13,271 nt of DNA from Desulfocapsa sp. (GTDB lineage: Bacteria > Desulfobacterota > Desulfobulbia > Desulfobulbales > Desulfocapsaceae). This document shows positions 7,341-13,271 of this stretch, one piece after another (within the stretch, counting starts at the first letter, position 1; each line of letters opens with the position of its first letter). Position numbers and translations under genes: made by a program. The notes beneath the pieces were generated by a model. It was given only the letters and a program-made list of their open reading frames with translations, ran no database searches and was not told where the DNA came from. Location: the NCBI GenBank assembly GCA_030638765.1, contig DAOWDZ010000190.1:1-13271 (forward strand), in the 5' to 3' direction.

Positions 7341-8693
7341 TTAACAGGGGGCAAATCCAGGAGTTCGTGGAAACGCTATGGCTTCACGAATATTACTCAT
7401 GCCAGTTGCAAACTGAACAAGTCGCTCAAAGCCCAATCCAAACCCTGCATGGGGAACAGTACCATAGCGCCTGAGATCAAGATACCAGTCATACTCTTCC
7501 AGATCAATACCAGCCTCGACCATACGCTGCGTCAGGACCTCAAGTCGTTCTTCACGCTGTGACCCACCTACAATCTCTCCGATACCAGGAACCAGAATAT
7601 CCATGGCGGCAACCGTCTTTCCATCGTCACTGAGCCGCATATAAAATGGTTTAATACTTGACGGATAATCTGTTACTATCACGGGACATTTATAAATTTC
7701 CTCAGTAAGATAGCGTTCATGTTCGGACTGTAAGTCAATTCCCCATTTCACCTGATATTCAAAGCTCTCGACACTGCTGAGTTCTTCAACCGCTGCACTG
7801 TAAGTAATGTGGACAAATTCCTTTTCCACAACATCTTTAAGCTTTTGCACCAGACCTTTTTCAATGAACTTGTTAAACAGAGCCAGATCTTCGGAACAGT
7901 TTTCTAACACATCACGCAATACATATTTCAGTAAATCAGTTGCAAGTTCCATATTACAGGCAAGATCACAAAAAGCCATTTCAGGTTCCAGCATCCAGAA
8001 TTCTGCAAGATGACGACTGGTATTAGAATTTTCTGCTCTGAAGGTGGGTCCAAATGTATATACCTGTCCAAGAGACAAGGCGTAAACCTCGGCCTGAAGC
8101 TGGCCACTTACGGTGAGTCCGGCCTGGGAACCAAAAAATGGTTTATCTTTAGTATCTATTGTGGCCTGAACCTGAAACATTTCTCCTGCACCTTCGCAAT
8201 CACTTGTGGTGATAATGGGTGTATGGACCTGGACAAAGTCTCTCTCCTGAAAAAACTGTGTCACAGCAAAAGAGAGCCGGGATCGAACACGAGTCACCGC
8301 GCCAAGAGCATTGGTCCTTGGACGCAGGTGACTGATGGTTCGTAAAAACTCAAGAGAATGACGTTTTTTCTGCAAAGGATAGGTTTCAGGATCTGCCCAG
8401 CCAAGTACCTGAACAGATTCCGCATGCAGTTCCACATCCTGTCCTTTCGCAGGAGATGCTTTTAGCATACCAGTTACTATTACGCTGCAGCCTGCACTTA
8501 ATTTTGTGATTTCCTGATCATAATTTGCAAGCGCCTTATCAGCAATAACCTGAATATTGGCAAGACTTGATCCATCATTTACTTCAAGAAATGAAAAAGT
8601 ACCGGTATCACGTCGAGTTCGTATCCAACCGCGAACCGTTACCTGGATATCGGTTTCCTGTTCTATGAGAAGTGTATCTATTCGTCTAATCAT
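7341..8693 (-). CDS. asnS: Asparaginyl-tRNA synthetase
   Basis: AsnRS is a class IIb aminoacyl-tRNA synthetase that charges tRNA-Asn with asparagine using ATP. The 450-residue protein has an N-terminal OB-fold anticodon-binding domain (about 1-105, with VRGWIRTRRD at 20-29). The class II catalytic core includes motif 2 around TFRAEN (217-222) and motif 3 from HAGFGLGFERLVQF (415-428) to IAFPRTPG (439-446). FFGSQAGLTVSGQLQAE (186-202) and the FPRTP ending point to AsnRS rather than AspRS. Its presence implies direct charging of tRNA-Asn, although an indirect GatCAB route could coexist. The ATG at 8693 sits within the stop of the preceding DUF89 gene (ATGA overlap), so translation is probably coupled. 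Confidence 0.96.
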   Translation of the reverse strand: MIRRIDTLLIEQETDIQVTVRGWIRTRRDTGTFSFLEVNDGSSLANIQVIADKALANYDQEITKLSAGCSVIVTGMLKASPAKGQDVELHAESVQVLGWADPETYPLQKKRHSLEFLRTISHLRPRTNALGAVTRVRSRLSFAVTQFFQERDFVQVHTPIITTSDCEGAGEMFQVQATIDTKDKPFFGSQAGLTVSGQLQAEVYALSLGQVYTFGPTFRAENSNTSRHLAEFWMLEPEMAFCDLACNMELATDLLKYVLRDVLENCSEDLALFNKFIEKGLVQKLKDVVEKEFVHITYSAAVEELSSVESFEYQVKWGIDLQSEHERYLTEEIYKCPVIVTDYPSSIKPFYMRLSDDGKTVAAMDILVPGIGEIVGGSQREERLEVLTQRMVEAGIDLEEYDWYLDLRRYGTVPHAGFGLGFERLVQFATGMSNIREAIAFPRTPGFAPC

Positions 8694-9595
8694 TCGTTTT
8701 TTTTACCATTATAATGAAAGAGTACGAGTTCTCCATCACCGGGCAAATTCTCATGTGGAGTATTGCTGATTTCAGCAAGATGAGCACCAACAACAGAGCA
8801 TTTTACCGTGAGAAGAAAAAATATTTCAGCCTTTACTTCTGACAAAGTTTCAAAATTTCCCTGCCCTTTTGAGATGATCAAATCAGCACCATTAAAGTGC
8901 TCTATCAATTCTGGCGAACAACTGGCAAGCGGTGTCCCCGGACAGCTTGTTCCATTTTCAAGCACAGTTGCCATCTGCTCTAGCCCGCAGGCCTTTGCAT
9001 CTGCAAGCAAGGCATCGTTTATAATGGGACCACTTTTCACAACCACGGTAACATTAAATCCCATACTGTCCAGTTCACTGACAACCAGAGAATCATACAC
9101 GATCTCACCGGAGTTATCAGCCAGATAAAGCACATTGGCGTTTAACGGTAATTCTCGCAGTTTTTGTTGAAAACTCTGGTAATGATTCACAACAAAACTT
9201 GCATGAAGACATCGTTTCATCGCGCCATCCACATCAAAGCTGCGCATGGCACCATAATCTATTATATTGCCACCGATGGCAAAGCGAACAGCCATCAACA
9301 ATGAATCTCTCGCAGCAGCAATCTTTTCCTTACATTCAGGCAACAAGCCAAGCGCTTGTTTATTAGACTGTTCCTTGGCTTCGAGATAGGGATCATCGCA
9401 AGCGGTGATTGCTGCAATAGCCTTATATATAGGCACTGAATTTTCAGGTGGCGTTCGTTCCATATCCAGCTCCGCGATCAATCCTGACACTTTTCGCAGG
9501 GCGGCAAGCTGTAATTGAGGATCATCTGTGGATACCCGGGCAACCTGTAACGTCTGACGCAGATAACAGGCCATACATTCAAAAGCAGTTTTCAC
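8690..9595 (-). CDS. DUF89 / ARMT1-like metal-dependent phosphatase family protein
   Basis: This is a 301-residue cytoplasmic protein of the DUF89 family, known elsewhere as metal-dependent 'damage-control' phosphatases acting on harmful sugar-phosphate or cofactor by-products. It has the N-terminal Cys pair of the prokaryotic stand-alone subgroup (Cys7 and Cys10 in ECMACYLRQ), GGNIIDYG (108-115), the metal-binding LADNSGEIVYD segment (158-168, Asp160-Asn161), KSGPIINDA (187-195) and ISKGQGNFETL (241-251). All conserved positions appear intact. The start is GTG at 9595, overlapping the stop of the ttcA-like gene (GTGA). The stop overlaps the asnS start (ATGA). Its substrate is not predictable. 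The tight placement between a tRNA-modifying enzyme and a tRNA synthetase may only reflect a housekeeping operon. Confidence 0.88.
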   Translation of the reverse strand: MKTAFECMACYLRQTLQVARVSTDDPQLQLAALRKVSGLIAELDMERTPPENSVPIYKAIAAITACDDPYLEAKEQSNKQALGLLPECKEKIAAARDSLLMAVRFAIGGNIIDYGAMRSFDVDGAMKRCLHASFVVNHYQSFQQKLRELPLNANVLYLADNSGEIVYDSLVVSELDSMGFNVTVVVKSGPIINDALLADAKACGLEQMATVLENGTSCPGTPLASCSPELIEHFNGADLIISKGQGNFETLSEVKAEIFFLLTVKCSVVGAHLAEISNTPHENLPGDGELVLFHYNGKKNE

Positions 9596-10305
9596 AGCAT
9601 ATATCCTTCACGTACATTTTTCATTGAGGCAAAGAGTGATGCCTTGGCACCCGGAATATGGGAATAGATATTTTCCAAAATACCCTGAACCTCTTCCCGT
9701 CTTGTATCACCAGCCAGTGGACACAGGTTACTCACCGCTTTCAAACCAACCTTCTCAGCAATTGTTGTAATCTCTGATTTTTCAATATAAGCCATTGGTC
9801 GAACAATAGTCAGCCTGCCTTCAAACAGTTCCTGCCTGGGTACCATGGTGGATATATTACCACTGTAGAACATATTGAGGAACAGGGTCTCCAAAAGATC
9901 GTCTTTATGATGCCCGAGGGCAATTTTATTACATTCTAGACGACTGGCAAGATCAAAAAGCTGCTTACGTCTTAATTTTGAACAGGTAAAACAGGTTCGT
10001 AAGTCTTCTTTATAGGGTAAACTTTTTTCAGTGTGCAACTCAATCCCGATTATCTGCATCTGTGCAGCTAAAGCTTGTAAGGGATTTTCTTCCTCCATTT
10101 CAGGGGACCAGATTCCCATGTCGATATGAACCGCATGCAATTCATAACTAACAGGCGCTTTTTTCTGCCAATAGTGCAACAACCATAACAAGACAAGGCT
10201 ATCAATCCCACCTGAAACAGCGACCAATACATGATCACCGTCTTCCAACATGGTGTAATCACACATTGCTTGTCCTATACGCTTATTTGTATGAGGTGCC
10301 AGCAT
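9592..10305 (-). CDS. TtcA-like tRNA thiolation enzyme (PP-loop ATPase)
   Basis: This 237-residue protein belongs to the TtcA/TilS PP-loop ATP pyrophosphatase family. TtcA adds sulfur to cytidine 32 of certain tRNAs and uses a [4Fe-4S] cluster. Seen here are the PP-loop SGGIDS (31-36; TtcA usually has SGGKDS), CFTCSKLRR (105-113) with the CxxC pair, IALGHHKDDLLETLFLNMFY (128-147) and NLC at 193-195 supplying the probable third cluster Cys. It is shorter than E. coli TtcA (about 311 residues) mainly because both ends are trimmed. An in-frame TTG at 10308 directly precedes the ATG at 10305; ATG is preferred, and neither has a strong ribosome binding site. It is the first gene of the minus-strand operon and overlaps the DUF89 gene by 4 bases. 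TtcA proper or a related thiolase of another tRNA position are both possible. Confidence 0.83.
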   Translation of the reverse strand: MLAPHTNKRIGQAMCDYTMLEDGDHVLVAVSGGIDSLVLLWLLHYWQKKAPVSYELHAVHIDMGIWSPEMEEENPLQALAAQMQIIGIELHTEKSLPYKEDLRTCFTCSKLRRKQLFDLASRLECNKIALGHHKDDLLETLFLNMFYSGNISTMVPRQELFEGRLTIVRPMAYIEKSEITTIAEKVGLKAVSNLCPLAGDTRREEVQGILENIYSHIPGAKASLFASMKNVREGYML

Positions 10306-10355
10306 CAACTTTTACCATAACTACTAAAAAGTATTCAAAGATCTGTAAGCATTTT

Positions 10356-10385
10356 TTTGTACCAGTAAATAGCTTACTCTTTCAA
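10356..10385 (-). promoter_or_regulatory. Possible promoter of the ttcA-like to rsmG operon
   Basis: On the minus strand a TTGAAA box (10385-10380) precedes TACAAA (10361-10356) with an 18-base spacer, about 50 bases before the ttcA-like start. It lies just after the T-tract of the upstream terminator, where a new promoter is needed. The matches are four to five of six bases, so this is tentative. Confidence 0.3.
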
Positions 10386-10386
10386 T

Positions 10387-10431
10387 AAAAAAAGCCTCGT
10401 TCTCTACTTTCATAAGTGAGGAACGAGGCTT
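10387..10431 (-). terminator. Strong rho-independent terminator after the lipoprotein gene
   Basis: Arms 10392-10402 (AAGCCTCGTTC) and 10421-10431 (GAACGAGGCTT) are perfectly complementary over 11 bases. The inner part pairs further (ACTT/AAGT) around a TCAT loop with single-base bulges. Read on the minus strand, the stem is followed by a T-tract (complement of A10387-A10393). It lies 40 bases after the lipoprotein stop and isolates that gene from the downstream ttcA-like operon. Confidence 0.92.
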
Positions 10432-10471
10432 ACATGAATTGTATTGGGAATGTATAATACCTGGGGAAATC

Positions 10472-11110
10472 CTACTCCATTTCAGCTTTTTGAAAATAGG
10501 GAAAGCCGGTCAGGCAGCCCCTCATTCCATCACGACTTAACTCTTCAACGGAGAGCCATTTAAACCCACGCTTTTGAGCCTTGCTAAAGGAGAAGATATC
10601 CTTAAACAATGCCTTTTGGGTTTCATCAAAAGAGGACACCCAGAGAACCACACCTTTCTCAACTTCGATAAGTTCCAAGGAAAAAGAAGCAGCTGCAGGG
10701 TTTTCTACTGACATTGCAGTTCCAACACGCTCACGGTATTTATTGAGGCTCACCTCAAGAACAGCGCCACATTTGGTTGCCCTGCCCACATCATTTATTT
10801 GCTGTATTCTTCCACTCCAAAGATCGCCAATAATGGCATCTAGCTGATTTTGGGTAAGCACCTGAAACTCAGCCCGATTCCCAAGTTCGTCATTTAAAAC
10901 CGTATCAAGGAACGCAGCACCCTCTGAGATATTTTTTTTGCCCTCAGCAGTAAGAGTATCATTATAGGTAACTGGGACTGCTGTTGGTAATACAGCAACA
11001 CAACTTATTTCGGGCAGAGGACCAAGCTCTCGCGCTTCATCTTCATAGAATGAAGAGCAGGCGGACAACATAAAAGATATACAACACAAAATAGAGAACG
11101 TTTTTCTCAC
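10472..11110 (-). CDS. Lipoprotein of unknown function
   Basis: This 212-residue protein has a clear lipoprotein signal: MRK, a hydrophobic stretch, and lipobox LSAC with the acylated Cys at residue 18, followed by Ser-Ser. The absence of Asp at +2 favours outer-membrane sorting if the Lol rule applies. The mature part opens with an ISCVAVLPTAVP strand, has a VLTQNQLDAIIGD helix, then KCGAVLEVSLNKYRER and a FSLELIEVEKGVVLWVSSF strand pair. That order resembles the CsgG N-terminal / GNA1162-like fold seen in many envelope lipoproteins (weak inference from pattern). The start is GTG at 11110 with AGAGGA about 6 bases upstream. It follows hisB by 89 bases without a clear terminator or promoter between them, and is closed by the terminator at 10387-10431. 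I do not recognise a specific function. Confidence 0.8.
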   Translation of the reverse strand: MRKTFSILCCISFMLSACSSFYEDEARELGPLPEISCVAVLPTAVPVTYNDTLTAEGKKNISEGAAFLDTVLNDELGNRAEFQVLTQNQLDAIIGDLWSGRIQQINDVGRATKCGAVLEVSLNKYRERVGTAMSVENPAAASFSLELIEVEKGVVLWVSSFDETQKALFKDIFSFSKAQKRGFKWLSVEELSRDGMRGCLTGFPYFQKAEME

Positions 11111-11199
11111 GGGATTCCTCTTTGTTTACTCGAATATTTATAAAAAAACTTCTAAAGCGGCGCCCTTCGTATTGTGGGAGAGCTCAAAACAGTGGACTT

Positions 11200-11799
11200 T
11201 CAAAGTACTCCTTTAGACGATAAAGTTCCCTTAAGGGTATCGAGTCTGACGGTAGCCTGGGACATTGCTCTGGCAAGAGCTTTAAAAACAGCTTCTATTA
11301 TATGATGACTATTTTGGCCATGAATACAATCTACATGAAGAGTTAATCCGGCATGCTGGGCAAACGCCCTCATGAATTCGGGAGCAAGGGCAGTATCAAA
11401 GGTTCCAAGTTTTTGATCGGGAACAGATGCGTCATAATGTACATAGGGTCGATTACATACGTCAACAACCACACGAACAAGTGTTTCATCCATTGGCAGA
11501 TAAGCTAAACCGTAACGGGCAATACCGCCCTTATCTGCAAGTGCTTTAGAAAATGCCTGTCCAAGACAGATACCGACATCTTCAACAGTATGGTGGTCAT
11601 CAACTTCAGTATCCCCGGTGGCCACCACTTTTAAATCAAAAAAACCATGGACGGCAAAAAGGGTTAGCATATGGTTTAAAAAAGGCACCCCACTATCAAT
11701 GTCAGCTTTACCGCTGCCATCAATGACTAACACCAAATCAATATCAGTTTCTTTTGTAATCCGTTGAATCGAGCCTTTTCGCTTTTTTCCTTCACCCAT
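11200..11799 (-). CDS. hisB: Imidazoleglycerol-phosphate dehydratase
   Basis: HisB (IGPD) dehydrates imidazole-glycerol phosphate to imidazole-acetol phosphate in histidine synthesis; it is a manganese enzyme that assembles as a 24-mer. The 199-residue monofunctional form lacks the phosphatase domain fused to it in enterobacteria. Metal-binding motifs are intact: FLNHMLTLFAVHGFFD (40-55), DDHHTVED (67-74) and GQNSHHIIEA (161-170). The frame extends upstream to a TTG at 11829, but the ATG at 11799 is chosen. It has GAGGT 5 bases upstream, gives the normal family length, and lies about 44 bases from the predicted transcription start, whereas the TTG would be only about 14 bases from it. It stands alone, away from hisD. 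Confidence 0.96.
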   Translation of the reverse strand: MGEGKKRKGSIQRITKETDIDLVLVIDGSGKADIDSGVPFLNHMLTLFAVHGFFDLKVVATGDTEVDDHHTVEDVGICLGQAFSKALADKGGIARYGLAYLPMDETLVRVVVDVCNRPYVHYDASVPDQKLGTFDTALAPEFMRAFAQHAGLTLHVDCIHGQNSHHIIEAVFKALARAMSQATVRLDTLKGTLSSKGVL

Positions 11800-11849
11800 A
11801 GGTGACCTCACTTGGTGGTTAAAACACAAATTATTCTAATTAAGATAAT

Positions 11850-11858
11850 ATTATAGCA
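11850..11858 (-). promoter_or_regulatory. Extended -10 promoter of hisB
   Basis: On the minus strand the sequence reads TGCTATAAT, a perfect -10 hexamer (11855-11850) with the TG extension. No good -35 box lies 16-18 bases upstream, which is common for extended -10 promoters. The start of transcription would be near 11843, leaving a leader of about 44 bases before the hisB ATG. The surroundings are very AT-rich. Confidence 0.6.
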
Positions 11859-11943
11859 TACTTTCTATATGCAAAACTATCTCTTTTTAAATTGCACTCC
11901 GGACTTTTTTTACAACTCCCCCCGGATTAGATTGATTTTTCTA

Positions 11944-11971
11944 TTGACAAGACACATCATTCAAGAGTAAT
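11944..11971 (+). promoter_or_regulatory. Promoter of tRNA-Gly
   Basis: A perfect -35 box TTGACA (11944-11949) is followed after 16 bases by AGTAAT (11966-11971, four of six). Transcription would begin about 20 bases before the mature tRNA 5' end at 11999. It is divergent to the hisB promoter about 90 bases away. Confidence 0.5.
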
Positions 11972-11998
11972 TTGCATCTCGTTTTGTCGTAAATATGA

Positions 11999-12073
<75 letters not shown>

Positions 12074-12085
12074 TTTATAAAGTTC

Positions 12086-12116
12086 AAAAGGTTCGGCATA
12101 AGTCGAACCTTTTTTT
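12086..12116 (+). terminator. Rho-independent terminator after tRNA-Gly
   Basis: AAAAGGTTCG (12086-12095) pairs with CGAACCTTTT (12104-12113) around an 8-base loop, and the T-run continues to 12116. It lies 12 bases after the CCA end of the tRNA and 40 bases before the rplM start, so it separates the tRNA from the ribosomal protein operon unless read-through occurs. Confidence 0.85.
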
Positions 12117-12155
12117 ATTATTATTTGTATCATCCCCAGAGGACAACAGAGAAAC

Positions 12156-12584
12156 ATGAAAACCTACCTTACTCCGGTCAATGAGATCGAAACAAAATGG
12201 CACCATGTGAATGCCGAAGGTAAGATTCTCGGCCGTTTGGCATCAGAGATTGCAATTCGGTTACGCGGTAAACACAAGCCAAGCTTCTCCACCTTTATTG
12301 ACAATGGGGATTTTGTAGTTGTAACCAATGCTGATAAAATTCGTCTCACTGGTAGAAAGTGGGACAACAAAAAATATTATCACCACACCGGATACATCGG
12401 CAGCCTGAAAGAGATCAATGCTAAAGATCTTTTAGAGAAACATCCTACAGACTTGTTGTTTAAGGCTGTCAGAGGAATGCTTCCAAAAAACAAATTGGGC
12501 CGCCAGCAACTGAAGAAATTGAAATTATTTGCTGGTCCCGAGCACACTCACGCAGCACAAATGCCTGCCGACTTAGATATATAA
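12156..12584 (+). CDS. rplM: 50S ribosomal protein L13
   Basis: L13 is an early-assembling 23S rRNA-binding protein of the large subunit. The 142-residue protein has the normal length and typical L13 sequence: WHHVNAEGKILGRLASEIA (15-33), LRGKHKP (35-41), NADKIRLTGRKWDNKKYYHH (58-77), GMLPKNKLG (107-115) and a GPEHTHAAQ segment near the C-terminus (127-135). Starting at the ATG gives the normal family length; a GAGGA lies about 13 bases upstream, further than ideal, with AGAGA closer. It is followed by rpsI after 27 bases, the usual bacterial pair. In E. coli L13 represses its own operon; no obvious equivalent leader structure was identified here. Confidence 0.97.
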   Translation: MKTYLTPVNEIETKWHHVNAEGKILGRLASEIAIRLRGKHKPSFSTFIDNGDFVVVTNADKIRLTGRKWDNKKYYHHTGYIGSLKEINAKDLLEKHPTDLLFKAVRGMLPKNKLGRQQLKKLKLFAGPEHTHAAQMPADLDI

Positions 12585-12611
12585 CAAACGAAATTACGGA
12601 GATATTAGATC

Positions 12612-13004
12612 ATGGCTCAAGATCGTTTTTACGCCACAGGCAAAAGAAAAAGTGCTATTGCAAAAGTATGGCTCACCCCCGGTAGCGGAAAGATTGTTGT
12701 TAACAAAATGACACCTGAAGCATACTTCGGTAGAACCTTCAAAATCCACAAACTTGACAAACCCTTCAAAGTTACCGATACCTTTGAGAGCTATGATGTT
12801 ATGGCTACTCTTCTTGGCGGCGGAAAATCAGCTCAAGTTGATGCTTTGACCCATGGAATTTCTCGCGCACTCCTTGAGGTTGATCAGGAAAACAGAACTA
12901 CACTGAAAAAATCAGGTCTTCTTACCCGTGACCCTCGCATGAAAGAGCGTAAGAAATACGGTCAGAAGGGCGCTCGCGCCAAGTTTCAGTTCTCAAAACG
13001 CTAA
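12612..13004 (+). CDS. rpsI: 30S ribosomal protein S9
   Basis: S9 binds the head of the small subunit, and its C-terminal tail contacts the P-site tRNA. The 130-residue protein has the usual length and motifs: FYATGKRKSAIAKVWLTPG (6-24), a GGGKSAQVDALTHGISRAL segment (69-87), LLTRDPRMKERKKYGQKGAR (103-122) and the conserved Ser-Lys-Arg C-terminus. GGAG at 12598-12601 lies 10 bases before the ATG. It is coupled to rplM and followed by two hairpins before argC. Confidence 0.98.
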   Translation: MAQDRFYATGKRKSAIAKVWLTPGSGKIVVNKMTPEAYFGRTFKIHKLDKPFKVTDTFESYDVMATLLGGGKSAQVDALTHGISRALLEVDQENRTTLKKSGLLTRDPRMKERKKYGQKGARAKFQFSKR

Positions 13005-13014
13005 TCCGTTTTAC

Positions 13015-13063
13015 TGCTTTTTCTTCCTGTCTGCCGGATACTTGGCAAACAGAGTAAAAAGCA
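13015..13063 (+). other. Long imperfect hairpin after rpsI
   Basis: TGCTTTTT (13015-13022) pairs with AAAAAGCA (13056-13063), CTGT (13027-13030) with ACAG (13049-13052), and TGCC (13032-13035) with GGCA (13044-13047), around the loop GGATACTT. These nested pairs make a three-part stem that begins 10 bases after the rpsI stop. It has no T-tract after it, so it is not a standard terminator. It may stabilise the mRNA 3' end or be a protein-binding or processing site; the function is unknown. Confidence 0.45.
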
Positions 13064-13083
13064 TCTGCAATTGACAGTTTTAT

Positions 13084-13119
13084 AAAGGGAATAACAGATA
13101 TCTGTTATTCCCTTTTTTT
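13084..13119 (+). terminator. Rho-independent terminator between rpsI and argC
   Basis: Positions 13084-13115 form a perfect 32-base palindrome: AAAGGGAATAACAGAT followed immediately by its reverse complement. The T-run continues to 13119. With a four-base loop the stem has about 14 pairs. It should end rplM-rpsI transcription efficiently, and the A-run at its left edge is too short (AAA) to make it strongly bidirectional. Confidence 0.93.
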
Positions 13120-13147
13120 ATTAAATGTCCATTATTAGGAAGGTCCC

Positions 13148-13271
13148 ATGTTACGAGTTGCCATTATAGGAGCCTCAGGTTACACAGGAGTGGAACTTGC
13201 ACGTATCCTCTGCAACCACCCTGAGTTTGAACTGACAGCAGCTACGTCTCGCCAATATGCAGGAAAGCCAT
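13148..13271 (+). CDS. argC: N-acetyl-gamma-glutamyl-phosphate reductase, N-terminal part (cut by window edge)
   Basis: ArgC reduces N-acetylglutamyl 5-phosphate to the semialdehyde with NADPH in arginine synthesis. The 41 visible residues start [20 protein letters not shown], the Rossmann nucleotide-binding motif (GASGYTG at 8-14) typical of ArgC. They continue [18 protein letters not shown], also typical. AGGAAGGT (13137-13144) gives a good ribosome binding site before the ATG at 13148. The rest lies beyond the right edge. Placement after rplM-rpsI is common in Desulfobacterota. Confidence 0.92.
   Translation, partial: MLRVAIIGASGYTGVELARILCNHPEFELTAATSRQYAGKP

Noticed and set aside
8010..8345. 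111-codon plus-strand frame over asnS
   Set aside because: It is antisense to the AsnRS catalytic core and has no recognisable features.
11800..11829. N-terminal extension of HisB from a TTG at 11829
   Set aside because: The ATG at 11799 has a good ribosome binding site and gives normal length; the TTG would lie only about 14 bases after the predicted transcription start.
11896..11935. Possible hairpin formed by TCCGG and CCGGA between hisB and the tRNA
   Set aside because: The complementary segments are only about 5 bases with a long AT-rich spacer and no T-tract in a useful place, so chance is likely.

Overview
The window looks like a core chromosomal segment of a moderate-GC, anaerobic, Gram-negative bacterium. 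It is most likely a Desulfobacterota (former Deltaproteobacteria) member close to the Desulfobulbales (Desulfotalea/Desulfocapsa type). This is inferred from the rplM-rpsI-argC order, a UbiE/MenG-type methyltransferase, a large PAS/HAMP hybrid histidine kinase with PhnD-like binding proteins, and overall protein flavour. No marker in the window fixes the genus.

Layout. (1) 1-363, minus: 5' part of leuB, running off the left edge. (2) 364-598: divergent intergenic region with a palindromic hairpin near leuB and a plausible promoter for the next operon. (3) 599-4616, plus: a three-gene sensory operon with touching or overlapping reading frames. It encodes a PhnD-like periplasmic binding protein, a membrane hybrid histidine kinase (periplasmic sensor, HAMP, Cys-rich PAS, HisKA, HATPase, REC) and a second, diverged PhnD-like binding protein. 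No permease or ATPase gene is present, so the binding proteins probably serve signalling rather than transport. (4) 10305 down to 4632, minus: a compact housekeeping operon, ttcA-like tRNA thiolase - DUF89 protein - asnS - ubiE/menG - hisD - rsmG, with 4-base overlaps at the first two junctions and gaps of 3 to 36 bases at the others. (5) 10387-10431: strong intrinsic terminator for the next upstream minus-strand gene. (6) 10472-11110, minus: lipoprotein of unknown function. (7) 11200-11799, minus: hisB, with a clear extended -10 promoter. (8) 11944-12116, plus: promoter, tRNA-Gly(GCC) with encoded CCA, and terminator. (9) 12156-13004, plus: rplM and rpsI, then two consecutive hairpins, the second a near-ideal terminator. 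(10) 13148-13271, plus: start of argC, cut by the right edge.

Most of the window is ordinary biosynthesis (Leu, His, Arg), translation (AsnRS, L13, S9, tRNA-Gly, RsmG, TtcA-like) and menaquinone methylation. The least ordinary part is the binding protein - kinase - binding protein cassette at 599-4616. It looks like an uncharacterised periplasmic ligand-sensing module whose output partner is not encoded here. No mobile element, CRISPR array, prophage or attachment site was seen. No gene-free stretch exceeds 300 bases once the tRNA is counted.
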